Positions 44,213 to 53,044 of a stretch of 64,000 nt of DNA are shown in pieces. The number at the start of each line of letters is the position of its first letter. Positions within the stretch are counted from its first letter, which is position 1. This stretch comes from UBA3069 sp050633465 (GTDB lineage: Bacteria; Pseudomonadota; Alphaproteobacteria; Rhodobacterales; Rhodobacteraceae): the NCBI GenBank assembly GCA_050633465.1, contig JBOEGO010000031.1:14991-78990 (forward strand), read 5' to 3'. A model generated the notes under the pieces. The model did no database searches, had not been told where the DNA came from, and saw nothing but the letters and a program-made list of their open reading frames with translations. Made by a program: the position numbers and the translations under genes.

Positions 44213-46261
44213 TCAGAACGTTTTGGTCAGGGTCACATTCAAGGTCCGGCCGGGAGCCTTGCGCGTGGGGGAAGACAGATGCCCGACGTAATCCAGATCG
44301 AACAGGTTTTCGACACCGACCCGCACCGTTGCACCCCTTAGCACGCCAACATCGGGCGCCCATGTGGCCCGCAGGTTATGCACCGTGGTGTCAGACAATG
44401 CGGTGCCCGACGAATCGCGCTGGTTGGCGCTGTGAACCACCTCCCAGCTCAGGTCCAGCTTGTCGTTCAACCGCTTGCCAAGTGTCAGACGCAACCGGTC
44501 TGCCGCGCTATTGCGCCAAATCGCCGAGGAGCCATCAGGGTTATACTCGTCCCCCTCGCCGACATGCCCCGCCAGATCCACATAGAACCCGTTGGCCATG
44601 CCGTATGATGCTTCCAACTCGACCCCGCGCGTTTCAATCCGGTCCAGATTGGTGCCCGTCGAACCGGCCACGGTAAAGGTGGTGACATCCCAGATTTCGG
44701 TGGCATAGAAATTGCCGCGCACCGCCAGCCGGTCACCGGATGCAAAAATATCGTTGCCGGAATAGGCAGCCCCGATTTCAAAGGTGTGGGATTTTTCCGT
44801 CGTGTTCATACGCGAAATCGCCGTAGCGGATGCCCCCAGATCGTCGATGATCGGCAGGCCTTCGGTATAGGCGGCGCTGGTGAACACCGAAAACCCGTTG
44901 CCAAAGTCATAGCCAAGCGCCAGACCGCCCATGAGTGCGTCATTGGTAAACGACCCATAGGTGCTGGCGCTGTCCACAGTCGATGTTTCATAGCGCAAGG
45001 CAGGTGTGACGGTGAACTGGCCCATGCTCATTTCGTCGATCACGAACAGGGCAAACCGGCGGTCGGTGCCACCCGGCGCACTGGCCGCATCATTGTCGGC
45101 ACGTTCGCGGCGCACCGCCTCGACCCCCGCCAACAGATCGTGCTGCACAAACCCTGTGTCAAACAGCGAACGGTTGGATACCGTTAATTTTGTGGTCTGA
45201 TACCGCTGGTCCGCGTTTACCGTGCTTTCCAGAAACGCGAATGTCGGCGTGCCCTCTAATGGCGACGATCCGGTGATGTAATCATATTCGATCCGCTGGT
45301 CGGCATAGGACAGATTGGCGCGCAAATCGATCATGTCATTGGCCGGATTGTAACGGTAGTTCGCAATCACCTGCCGCGTATGGGTCAGGCGGTCGACATT
45401 GCCGAACATGCCGCCATCGGTAGCGAACTGGTCATATGGCACGTCTTTGTCATCGGCCACGGTTTGCGAAAACGACAGGGTCAATTCGTGGTCGTCTTCC
45501 TGCCCGAATGTGAACCGCGCCTTGGCCAATCCCGACGGGGTTGTGAAATTGCTGTTGCCGATGGTGCTGCCATCGCCCGCCGTCAACAATCCCTGATCGC
45601 GGTAGGTGTAATTCAACAGGTATTCAGCCCGTTCCGATGCCTGATAGGCCAGCGTGGTCGAACTGACAAACCCGTCGCCATTGCTGGAATATTGCAGCGT
45701 CTGCGCGCCCGCAAACCCCAGATCACCATGGGTGAAATCCGATGCATCCTTGGTTTCCAGTAGGACGACACCGCCCACAATGCCCGACCCGTAGGCATAG
45801 CTGCCGATGGTCCCGCGCAGCACTTCGACCTCGCGGAACAACAGCGGATCGGTGAACAGCTGCGTGCCGATGCGGTAGAGCTCCTCTGATCCGACGCTGG
45901 CACCATCCAGTTGCACCGCGATTTTCTGGTCGCTGCCATAGGTGGTATTGGCGCCGAACCCGCGAATATTGATGCCCGACCCCTGCGGCGTGGTGCCATT
46001 CACCAGCGTCACGCCGGGCACCGAATCGATCAGTTGCGCCACGGTGCTGGCCTGACGGTCCTCGATTTCTTCGGCATCGACCACGGTGCGCGACAGCGCC
46101 GTGCCATAGCTCAGGTCGCGCTTGCCACCCGTCAATACCAGGGTGCCAAGGTAACCGGGTTCATCATTGGATACGTCGGTTTCGGCCTGCTGGGCAAGGG
46201 CCGGAACCGCCAATGAAATACAAACAAGCGCGGTCGAGCCGCGCAATAGGGGAGTAAGCAT
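44213..46261 (-). CDS. TonB-dependent heme/hemoglobin-type outer membrane receptor
   Basis: The 682-residue protein has a signal peptide (cleavage near ALA-QQ), a TonB-box-like LGTLVLTGG, a plug domain (TVAQLIDSVPGVTLVNG, GINIRGFG, FREVEVLRGTIGSYAYGSGIVGGVV) and a 22-strand barrel ending in LNVTLTKTF. Size and position next to hmuSTUV point to heme uptake (HmuR-like). ATG 46261 has AGGAAGG upstream. Transcribed away from hmuS; the dyad at 46373-46387 lies between them and probably controls both. Confidence 0.88.
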   Translation of the reverse strand: MLTPLLRGSTALVCISLAVPALAQQAETDVSNDEPGYLGTLVLTGGKRDLSYGTALSRTVVDAEEIEDRQASTVAQLIDSVPGVTLVNGTTPQGSGINIRGFGANTTYGSDQKIAVQLDGASVGSEELYRIGTQLFTDPLLFREVEVLRGTIGSYAYGSGIVGGVVLLETKDASDFTHGDLGFAGAQTLQYSSNGDGFVSSTTLAYQASERAEYLLNYTYRDQGLLTAGDGSTIGNSNFTTPSGLAKARFTFGQEDDHELTLSFSQTVADDKDVPYDQFATDGGMFGNVDRLTHTRQVIANYRYNPANDMIDLRANLSYADQRIEYDYITGSSPLEGTPTFAFLESTVNADQRYQTTKLTVSNRSLFDTGFVQHDLLAGVEAVRRERADNDAASAPGGTDRRFALFVIDEMSMGQFTVTPALRYETSTVDSASTYGSFTNDALMGGLALGYDFGNGFSVFTSAAYTEGLPIIDDLGASATAISRMNTTEKSHTFEIGAAYSGNDIFASGDRLAVRGNFYATEIWDVTTFTVAGSTGTNLDRIETRGVELEASYGMANGFYVDLAGHVGEGDEYNPDGSSAIWRNSAADRLRLTLGKRLNDKLDLSWEVVHSANQRDSSGTALSDTTVHNLRATWAPDVGVLRGATVRVGVENLFDLDYVGHLSSPTRKAPGRTLNVTLTKTF

Positions 46262-46372
46262 AAGCGCCTTCCTGTGATCTACGAATTGGGCCGTAGCTTG
46301 CAAGGGCTGGCGCGGCGGATTGATGCCTTTGCGATAAATCTTATCGCGACGGGTTGCAGCGTTAATTCATTC

Positions 46373-46387
46373 AGACTAAATTAGTCA
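46373..46387. promoter_or_regulatory. Iron-responsive-type dyad AGACTAAATTAGTCA
   Basis: A perfect GACTAA-A-TTAGTC palindrome (46374-46386) lies in the divergent promoter of the heme receptor and hmuS. It matches the site in front of the second receptor at 60164-60178 and resembles the TGA-N9-TCA/iron-rhodo-type boxes described for iron genes of alphaproteobacteria. The binding protein (RirA, IscR or Irr type) is not shown by the sequence. Confidence 0.75.
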
Positions 46388-46461
46388 AGTATTTTGAACA
46401 GCCACGCACCAGAATAACATTGGGCGCAGCCATCGAACGAAACCGTTCCCGAAGGTAGCCC

Positions 46462-47514
46462 ATGAACGTGCAAACCGCCCTATCCCCCGCTGACATCCGT
46501 GCCGCACAGGCCGAAAACCCCAAATTGCGCGCCCGCGATCTGGCCGACAAACTGGCGATATCCGAGGCCACGCTGGTCGCATCCCGCATCGGTCAGGGCG
46601 TCACCCGCATCGCTGCGCACCCCGATGCGCTGATGCCCGCCGCCGAACAACTGGGCGAGGTCATGGCCCTGACCCGCCTGCCCGCCTGCGTGCATGAAAA
46701 GGTCGGGCATTATGCCAATTACCACAGCGGCGACCATGCCTCGATGGTGCTGAACGATGCGATTGATCTGCGGATTTTTCCCTCGCATTGGGTGCATGCC
46801 TATGCGGTTGAAACACCCGGCGAAAACGGTGTGCGCCGTTCGTTGCAGGTGTTTGATGCGGCGGGTGACGCGGTGCATAAAATCCACCTGCGCGATGCAT
46901 CCAACCACGATGCATGGGCCACGCTGGTCAATGATCTGAAACATCCCGACCAGTCGCAGGGGCAGGATGTGGGCGAACGCAAACCCACCGAACCCGCCAA
47001 ATCCGCCCCCGAAAAACTGGATATTTTGCAGAAAGAGTGGGCGCGTCTGACCGACACCCACCAGTTCCTGCGCCTCTGTTCGAAACTGAAAATGAACCGC
47101 CTTGGGGCCTATCGCATCGCCGGTGCGCCCTTTGTGCGCCAGCTGGATCCGTCTGCGGTAAACGCAATGCTGGAAACCGTGCAGCAGGCAGAAATCGAAA
47201 TCATGCTGTTTGTCGGCAATCGCGGCTGCATCCAGATCCATTCCGGCCCTGTGAACCGCCTGCAGCCCATGGGTCCGTGGCAAAACATCATGGACCCCGG
47301 TTTCAATCTGCACCTGCGCAGCGATATGGTGGCCGAGGTATGGGCGGTGGAAAAACCCACTCAACGTGGCCCCGCCATCTCGGTCGAGGCATTCGACGCA
47401 GACGGCGGCCTGATTTTTCAGGTGTTCGGTGTCGGCAAGGAAGGCCGCGATTCCCGCCCCGTCTGGGGCCGCATCGTTGCTGGCCTGCCCGGTCTGAGCG
47501 AAGGGGTGGCATAA
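46462..47514 (+). CDS. hmuS: Hemin-degrading/trafficking factor HmuS
   Basis: The 350-residue cytoplasmic heme-binding protein contains the two repeated HemS/ChuS halves (N half about 20-170, C half about 190-340): HSGDHASMVLNDAIDLRIFPSHWVHAY and IQIHSGPVNRLQPMGPWQNIMDPGFNLHLR. It accepts heme from HmuUV and passes it on or helps to degrade it. It is the first gene of the hmu operon, and its stop overlaps the hmuT start (TAATG). Confidence 0.92.
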   Translation: MNVQTALSPADIRAAQAENPKLRARDLADKLAISEATLVASRIGQGVTRIAAHPDALMPAAEQLGEVMALTRLPACVHEKVGHYANYHSGDHASMVLNDAIDLRIFPSHWVHAYAVETPGENGVRRSLQVFDAAGDAVHKIHLRDASNHDAWATLVNDLKHPDQSQGQDVGERKPTEPAKSAPEKLDILQKEWARLTDTHQFLRLCSKLKMNRLGAYRIAGAPFVRQLDPSAVNAMLETVQQAEIEIMLFVGNRGCIQIHSGPVNRLQPMGPWQNIMDPGFNLHLRSDMVAEVWAVEKPTQRGPAISVEAFDADGGLIFQVFGVGKEGRDSRPVWGRIVAGLPGLSEGVA

Positions 47515-48383
47515 TGCGCGCCCTGCCGCACCTGCGCGCCGCGCTGCTGGCGGGGCTGTTTGCCCTGCCCGCAGCCACCGTCGCCACCGCTGAAACCGGA
47601 ACCAAACCCGATGTCCTGTCCATCGGCGGCTCCATCACCGAAATCGTGGTCGCGCTGGGGCAGGAACACCGCCTGCTGGCGCGTGACACCACATCAACCT
47701 ACCCCGCGTCGGTCGCGCAATTGCCCGATGTCGGCTATATGCGCGCCTTGTCACCCGAGGGCGTGTTGTCCGTCGGCCCCTCGCTGATCATATCCGAAGC
47801 GGGCGCAGGCCCGGCCGAGGCATTGTCAGTGATCCGCGCCGCCGATGTTGAATTCGTCGAAGTGCCCGAAATCTATAGCGCCGCAGGCATCCAGACCAAA
47901 ATCACCACCGTGGGCGCGGCGCTGGACGTGCCTGATCAGGCGACAGAACTGTCCGGTCAGGTCGGCGCGGCGCTGGCCGATGCCATCAAACAGGCCAACG
48001 CGCATGGGGGGGGCAAAAAACGGGTGCTGTTCGTGCTGTCCACCGCAGGCGGGCGCATCAATGCATCCGGCACAGGCACTGCCGCCGATGCCATCATCCG
48101 CATGGCGGGCGGTATAAACGCGGTCACGGATTTCAGCGGTTACAAACAAATCAGCGACGAATCTGTGGGCCTGTCCGCGCCCGACGTGATCCTGATGATG
48201 GACCGTGGCGGCGACCACGGCGTGGCCGATGACGAACTTTTCGCCATGCCACCCATACGCCTGACCCCCGCCGCGCAAACGCGGTCTGTGGTGCGGATGG
48301 ACGGGCTGTTTTTGCTGGGTTTTGGCCCGCGCACAGCCGATGCCGTCACCGCCCTGTCCAACGCATTGTATGGTAAGGGCTGA
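47514..48383 (+). CDS. hmuT: Heme ABC transporter substrate-binding protein HmuT
   Basis: The 289-residue protein has a signal peptide (cleavage near ATA-ET) and a FepB/BtuF-type periplasmic heme-binding fold (VLSIGGSITEIVVALGQEHRLLARDTT, YMRALSPEGVLSVGPSLIISEAGAGP). Tyr and conserved Gly segments match HmuT. It binds heme in the periplasm and docks on HmuU. The ATG at 47514 overlaps the hmuS stop. Confidence 0.9.
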   Translation: MRALPHLRAALLAGLFALPAATVATAETGTKPDVLSIGGSITEIVVALGQEHRLLARDTTSTYPASVAQLPDVGYMRALSPEGVLSVGPSLIISEAGAGPAEALSVIRAADVEFVEVPEIYSAAGIQTKITTVGAALDVPDQATELSGQVGAALADAIKQANAHGGGKKRVLFVLSTAGGRINASGTGTAADAIIRMAGGINAVTDFSGYKQISDESVGLSAPDVILMMDRGGDHGVADDELFAMPPIRLTPAAQTRSVVRMDGLFLLGFGPRTADAVTALSNALYGKG

Positions 48384-48386
48384 GTC

Positions 48387-49466
48387 ATGACCGCCCTGCC
48401 CGACACCGCTTCCTCTGCCTCCACCCCACCGCGTGACCGCCAATCCCGCGCCCGCGCCCTGCATTGGGCGCTGGCCGGGTTTCTGGTGCTCTGCGCATTG
48501 GCCAGCCTGCAAATCGGGGCCACCGATGTGACCCTGTCGGCGCTGCTGGGCAAACTGCTGTCGGGCGATACCCTGACACGGATGGAACGGGTGGTGCTGT
48601 TTGATATTCGCCTGCCCCGACTGGCCATGGGGGCGCTGGTCGGCGCGGCGCTGGCCGTGTCGGGCAGCGTCATGCAGGGGCTGTTTCGCAACCCGCTGGC
48701 TGATCCGGGCATCGTCGGCGTCAGCGCAGGCGCGGGGCTGGGGGCCATTCTGGCCATCGTTCTGGGCGGGTTGCTGCCCGTGGCGATCATCAATGCAGTG
48801 GGCAATCAACTGGTGCCGCTGGCCGCCTTTCTGGGCGGCTGGGGGTCCACGATCCTGCTCTATCGCGTTTCCACCCGTGGCGGGCGCACCAATGTTGCCA
48901 CCATGCTGCTGGCCGGTATCGCACTGGGGGCGCTGGCCGGTGCGCTGTCGGGTATCCTTGTCTATATCGCCGATGACACACAGCTGCGTGACCTGACATT
49001 CTGGGGGCTGGGGTCGCTGGCCGGTGCCAGCTGGGCCAAGGTGATGGCCGCTGGCCCGCTGATCGCGCTGGCACTTGGCACCGCGCTGACGCTGGGGCGC
49101 GGGCTGAACGGGCTGGCCCTGGGCGAGGCAACCGCCGCCCATATCGGCATCGACGTGCAGCGCATGAAAGGCATCGCCATTCTGGCCGTCGCAGGGGCCA
49201 CCGGCGCGGCGGTGGCCGTGTCCGGCGGCATCGGGTTTATCGGCATCGTGGTGCCGCACCTGCTGCGCATCATGTCCGGCCCCGACCACCGCACCCTGCT
49301 GCTGAATTCGGCGCTGCTGGGGGCCAGCCTGCTGATACTGGCGGATGTGATCGTGCGCGTCATCATCGCCCCCGCCGAATTGCCCATCGGCATCATGACC
49401 GCCGTGCTGGGCGCGCCCGTGTTTCTGTGGATATTGCTGCGCCGTCGCGGCCTGAACGAAGGATAA
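48387..49466 (+). CDS. hmuU: Heme ABC transporter permease HmuU
   Basis: The 359-residue FecCD-family permease has about ten helices and the family segments RLPRLAMGALVGAALAVSGSVMQGLFRNPLADPGIVG and GGIGFIGIVVPHLLR. It is the membrane channel of the heme importer. It lies three bases after hmuT. Confidence 0.92.
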   Translation: MTALPDTASSASTPPRDRQSRARALHWALAGFLVLCALASLQIGATDVTLSALLGKLLSGDTLTRMERVVLFDIRLPRLAMGALVGAALAVSGSVMQGLFRNPLADPGIVGVSAGAGLGAILAIVLGGLLPVAIINAVGNQLVPLAAFLGGWGSTILLYRVSTRGGRTNVATMLLAGIALGALAGALSGILVYIADDTQLRDLTFWGLGSLAGASWAKVMAAGPLIALALGTALTLGRGLNGLALGEATAAHIGIDVQRMKGIAILAVAGATGAAVAVSGGIGFIGIVVPHLLRIMSGPDHRTLLLNSALLGASLLILADVIVRVIIAPAELPIGIMTAVLGAPVFLWILLRRRGLNEG

Positions 49467-49469
49467 GCA

Positions 49470-50261
49470 ATGGATCACCACACGCTTTGCGCCCGCAACA
49501 TCCACGCCAGCTATGGCCGCACCCCCGTCCTGAATGGTGTCGATTTCACCGCAGGCGCGGGCGCGCTGACCGCCATCGTCGGCCCCAACGGATCGGGCAA
49601 ATCCACCCTGCTGGGCGCGATCACGGGCAGCCTGCCCCATACCGGAACCGTGCATCTGAACGGGCGCGATGTGGTCGGGCAAAAACCGTGGCAACTGTCG
49701 GCACAACGCGCCGTGCTGCCGCAATCCTCACGGCTGGCATTTCCCTTTACCGTGATCGAGGTCGTCCGGCTGGGCCTGCAATCAGGCACTGCAGGCGACC
49801 ACCCTCAGGTGCCGATGCAGGCATTGGCCCGCGTCGGTCTGGCCCATTACGCCAACCGCTTTTTCACCGATCTGTCGGGCGGCGAGGCACAGCGCGTTAT
49901 GCTGGCCCGCGTGCTGGCACAGGTCTGGTCCCCCGTGGAAAACGAACAACCCCGCTGGCTTCTGCTGGATGAACCCGTGTCCAGCCTTGATATCGGCCAC
50001 CAGTTGCAAGTCATGGATATTGCCCGCGATTTCGCGGCGGCTGGCGGCGGTGTGGTGGCCGTGATGCACGATCTGAACCTGACTGCGCTATATGCCGATC
50101 AGGTCGCGGTGCTGGCACAGGGGCAATGCATCGCCGCAGGCCCGCCGCAAACCGTGCTGACCGACGACACCCTGTCGCGCGCCTATGGCTGCCACCTGCG
50201 CGTTTCCACTTTGCCCGCGCGCGACATCCCCTTTATCCTGCCCCATGCGGCATCTGCCTAA
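49470..50261 (+). CDS. hmuV: Heme ABC transporter ATPase HmuV
   Basis: The 263-residue ATPase has Walker A GPNGSGKST, signature LSGGEAQRVMLARVL, Walker B WLLLDEPVSSLD and the switch His in MHDLNLTALYADQ. It follows hmuU with three bases between them and completes hmuSTUV. Confidence 0.93.
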   Translation: MDHHTLCARNIHASYGRTPVLNGVDFTAGAGALTAIVGPNGSGKSTLLGAITGSLPHTGTVHLNGRDVVGQKPWQLSAQRAVLPQSSRLAFPFTVIEVVRLGLQSGTAGDHPQVPMQALARVGLAHYANRFFTDLSGGEAQRVMLARVLAQVWSPVENEQPRWLLLDEPVSSLDIGHQLQVMDIARDFAAAGGGVVAVMHDLNLTALYADQVAVLAQGQCIAAGPPQTVLTDDTLSRAYGCHLRVSTLPARDIPFILPHAASA

Positions 50262-50275
50262 AAGGAAACCAACCT

Positions 50276-50614
50276 ATGTATCTTGCCATGAACCGTTTCA
50301 CCGTCCCGCTGGAAAACGCCGCCGATTTCGAAGAGTTGTGGCTGTCCCGCGAGAGCCGCCTTGCCGATCTGGACGGTTTCGTCGCCTTTGACATGCTGAA
50401 AGGTGCCGAAGAAGACGGCGTTATCCTCTATGCCTCGCACACCGTCTGGCAAACCGAAGACCACTTTCGCGCATGGACGCAAAGCAGCGAATTCCGCGCC
50501 TCGCACGCCCGCGCGGGCCAGTCGCGCAAACTGCACACAGGCGCCCCCAAATTCGAAGGGTTCCGTTCGATCCAATCCATCACCGCCCCCACGCAGGCGA
50601 CCGAATCCGCATGA
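50276..50614 (+). CDS. hmuQ: Heme-degrading monooxygenase, IsdG/HmuQ type
   Basis: The 112-residue ABM-fold protein carries the IsdG catalytic triad at the exact positions: Asn6, Trp67 (FRAWTQS) and His77 (ASHARAG). IsdG-type enzymes open the heme ring to release iron and a staphylobilin-like or other chromophore. ATG 50276 has AAAAGGAA upstream. Its stop overlaps the next ATG. In the cell it would work after HmuS. Confidence 0.85.
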   Translation: MYLAMNRFTVPLENAADFEELWLSRESRLADLDGFVAFDMLKGAEEDGVILYASHTVWQTEDHFRAWTQSSEFRASHARAGQSRKLHTGAPKFEGFRSIQSITAPTQATESA

Positions 50615-51003
50615 CCGATACAGCCCCGATAATAACCGTTACACGCACCGCCCCTGTGTTTCGCAGCATAGATGCGGCGCAGGCGCGGGCGTTCTATGTG
50701 GATTGGCTGGGGTTTGAATGGGTCGGCGAACACCGGTTCCATGATGGTGCGCCGCTATACGCATTCCTGCGGCTGGGTGATTTCCACCTGCACCTGAGCG
50801 AACACCACGGCGATGCCACGCCGGGGTCTACCACCTGTGTTTTCGTCACAGGGCTGCGTGATTGGCACGCGGCCCTGCTGGCGCGGCCCTATGCCAACAA
50901 CCGCCCCGGCTTGCAGGATCAGGATTGGGGGCTGGAAATGGCCGTCACCGACCCCTGCGGCAACCGTTTGCGGTTTCTGGACCAGTCCGAGATGGGCGCA
51001 TAA
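50611..51003 (+). CDS. Glyoxalase/bleomycin-resistance (VOC) family protein
   Basis: The 130-residue protein has a VOC-superfamily fold (APVFRSIDAAQARAFYVDWLGFEWVGEHRF, LHLSEHHGDATPGSTTCVFV, LEMAVTDPCGNRLRFLDQ), close to the BLMA-type bleomycin-binding proteins. Its ATG overlaps the hmuQ stop (ATGA), so it is co-translated with the heme monooxygenase. It could bind a heme breakdown product or a siderophore-like compound; function unknown. Confidence 0.8.
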   Translation: MTDTAPIITVTRTAPVFRSIDAAQARAFYVDWLGFEWVGEHRFHDGAPLYAFLRLGDFHLHLSEHHGDATPGSTTCVFVTGLRDWHAALLARPYANNRPGLQDQDWGLEMAVTDPCGNRLRFLDQSEMGA

Positions 51004-51149
51004 ATCACGCGGCACGATTCCAAACTCTTTCTATCAGGTATTGCCGCCCGCCTGTCACAATGGTAAATGAATCAGGTACTCCAGCCCTTGGTGCTCCCTC
51101 GTGCCATAGCCAGATCACCCCGAACATCGCACATTGGAAAGGCCGGGCC

Positions 51150-51602
51150 ATGACCTGTCTTGCATTGCGGGTTCTGGCCTTTTGTGCCGCGCTGCCCTGC
51201 CTGTCAGGTGCCGCAATGGCGCAAAGCGATCAGGGCGCGCATCTGTCTATTGAATTGAACGCCGCCGATCAGGTGGACGCCGCCTGCCGCATCAGCTTTT
51301 TGCTGCAAAACGGCCATGCCAGCGGCATCACACAGGCGGTATTCGAAGCAGTGCTGTTTGACAAAGAGGGCCGTGTTGACCGCATGACCCTGTTTGATTT
51401 CGGCACCCTGCCCGCCGCACGCCCCCGTGTGCGCCAGTTCGTTGTGCCCGATCTGGCCTGCGCCGATCTGGGGCAGGTGCTGTTCAACGGGGCCGCGACC
51501 TGCACCGTTGATGGCGCGCCTGACGTGCCCGCACAGGCCGCGACCGCCTGCACCGATGGCCTGCAACTGCGCAGCCTGACAGACATAAAGGTGACAGGAT
51601 GA
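51150..51602 (+). CDS. Exported protein upstream of exbB, unknown function
   Basis: The 150-residue protein has a signal peptide (cleavage near AMA-QS) and four cysteines in the mature part (AACRISFL, DLACADL, AATCTVDG, TACTDG), probably in two disulfides. Its stop overlaps the exbB ATG. Proteins in this position occur in the TonB gene sets of related bacteria, but I know no defined function. It may help the TonB system in the periplasm. Confidence 0.75.
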   Translation: MTCLALRVLAFCAALPCLSGAAMAQSDQGAHLSIELNAADQVDAACRISFLLQNGHASGITQAVFEAVLFDKEGRVDRMTLFDFGTLPAARPRVRQFVVPDLACADLGQVLFNGAATCTVDGAPDVPAQAATACTDGLQLRSLTDIKVTG

Positions 51603-52267
51603 TTGCCGCGCTGACTGATTCTATCAACCGTATCCTTGATCTGGGCGGTCCGGTTGTGTTGCTGCTATGTGCGCTGTCGGTGCTGGTGCTGGCGGTGATC
51701 CTGTATAAGTTATGGCAATTCGTGCAGGCGGGTGTGGGCCGTCACCGCGCATTGCAAGATGCGATTGCCGCATGGGATGCGGGCGACCCTGCCCGCGCGC
51801 TCCAACACCTTGACCGCTCGCGCAGCTACCTGCGCCCCGTGATCGAAATGGCCATGCACCCCCACCCCGATTCCCCACGGCTGGAGGCCGAGGCAGAAAC
51901 CCGTTTCGCCACGCTGGAGAAAGGGTTCCGCCTGTTGGATTCCGTGGCGCAACTGGCCCCGCTGCTGGGTCTGTTCGGCACCGTTCTGGGCATGATCAGC
52001 GCGTTTCAGGCGCTGCAACAGGCCGGGTCACAGGTTGATCCCTCGATTCTGGCGGGTGGTATCTGGGTTGCCCTGCTGACCACCGCTGTCGGGCTGGCCG
52101 TTGCCATGCCCACCGCCCTGATCCTCAGCTGGCTGGAATCGCGCATGGATGCAGAACGGGTGCTGGCACATAAGGCGCTGCGCACCATTCTGGCCCCCAC
52201 AGGTCAGGCTGCGACCACGCCGGAATACGCGGCCCAGAACGCCGGAACGGGCGCGGCCCATGCTTAG
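51599..52267 (+). CDS. exbB: TonB-system energiser ExbB
   Basis: The 222-residue MotA/TolQ/ExbB proton-channel protein has three membrane segments and the family regions RFATLEKGFRLLDSVAQLAPLLGLFGTVLGMISAF and GGIWVALLTTAVGLAVAMPTALI. It uses the proton gradient to drive TonB. It overlaps exbD by eight bases. Confidence 0.93.
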   Translation: MIAALTDSINRILDLGGPVVLLLCALSVLVLAVILYKLWQFVQAGVGRHRALQDAIAAWDAGDPARALQHLDRSRSYLRPVIEMAMHPHPDSPRLEAEAETRFATLEKGFRLLDSVAQLAPLLGLFGTVLGMISAFQALQQAGSQVDPSILAGGIWVALLTTAVGLAVAMPTALILSWLESRMDAERVLAHKALRTILAPTGQAATTPEYAAQNAGTGAAHA

Positions 52268-52646
52268 GAAACGACGCAGGCGCAAACTCTCGATGACCTC
52301 GCTCATCGACGTGATATTCTTGCTTCTGCTGTTTTTTATGCTGTCCTCTACCTTTACCCGCTTTGCCGAAGTCGAACTGGCCGCCTCCGGATCGGGCGCC
52401 ACCACCACCGGCGAACGGCCCCTGTTCCTGCGCCTGTCGCCCGATAGGATCACCCTGAACGGTAATGATGCCGCAATGGCCGCGCTGCCCGAAACCCTGA
52501 CATCCGGACAGCGTGATACGACTGGCGACACCCCCGTGATCGTGGCCCTGAACGGCCCCGTCACCGCCCAACGGCTGACCGACCTGCTGGTCACCCTGCG
52601 CGGCGTTTCCGGCCTGCGCATCACCGTGCTGGGGGGGGCGACATGA
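52260..52646 (+). CDS. exbD: TonB-system energiser ExbD, first copy
   Basis: The 128-residue protein has a basic N-terminus (RKRRRRKLSMTSLIDV), one membrane helix with the conserved Asp in SLIDVIFLLLLFFML, and a periplasmic domain. A second ExbD-like gene follows, so the complex may contain a heteromer. Confidence 0.9.
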   Translation: MLRKRRRRKLSMTSLIDVIFLLLLFFMLSSTFTRFAEVELAASGSGATTTGERPLFLRLSPDRITLNGNDAAMAALPETLTSGQRDTTGDTPVIVALNGPVTAQRLTDLLVTLRGVSGLRITVLGGAT

Positions 52647-53044
52647 CCACCGCATTGCGCCCCTTTGCCCGCCCGAAATCCGAACGCGAACCCACCATTG
52701 CGCTGATCAATATCGTGTTCCTGATGCTGATCTTCTTTCTGGTGGCCGGCACCATTGCCCGCCCGCTGGACAAGGATCTGAAACTGGTGCGCACCGCCGA
52801 TCTGGATGGCGCTGCGGCGGCCGATATGCTGGTGGCCCATAGCGACGGCACCCTGACATGGCAGGGTGAACCCGTGCTGTCGGAAACCGAATTCATGGCA
52901 GGTCTGGATGACAGCGCCAAAACCGAAATCCGCATGGTGCCCGACCGCGACCTGCCCGCCACGCGCATGGTTGAAATCGCCCGCGCCCTGCGTAACGCGG
53001 GCGCGGGCAAGGTGCTGATCGTTACACAACGGGGGCTGGAATGA
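52643..53044 (+). CDS. exbD: TonB-system energiser ExbD, second copy
   Basis: The 133-residue ExbD-like protein differs from the first: the helix segment is ALINIVFLMLIFFLVAGTI, with Asn where the conserved Asp is usually found. The loss of the proton-carrying Asp suggests a structural rather than proton-conducting role. It overlaps both neighbours by four bases. Confidence 0.85.
   Translation: MTTALRPFARPKSEREPTIALINIVFLMLIFFLVAGTIARPLDKDLKLVRTADLDGAAAADMLVAHSDGTLTWQGEPVLSETEFMAGLDDSAKTEIRMVPDRDLPATRMVEIARALRNAGAGKVLIVTQRGLE

Noticed and set aside
47826..49724. A 632-codon open frame antisense to hmuT and hmuU
   Set aside because: It is rich in His, Gln, Gly and Arg, has no domain or start signal, and is a by-product of strong third-position GC bias in the real genes on the other strand.
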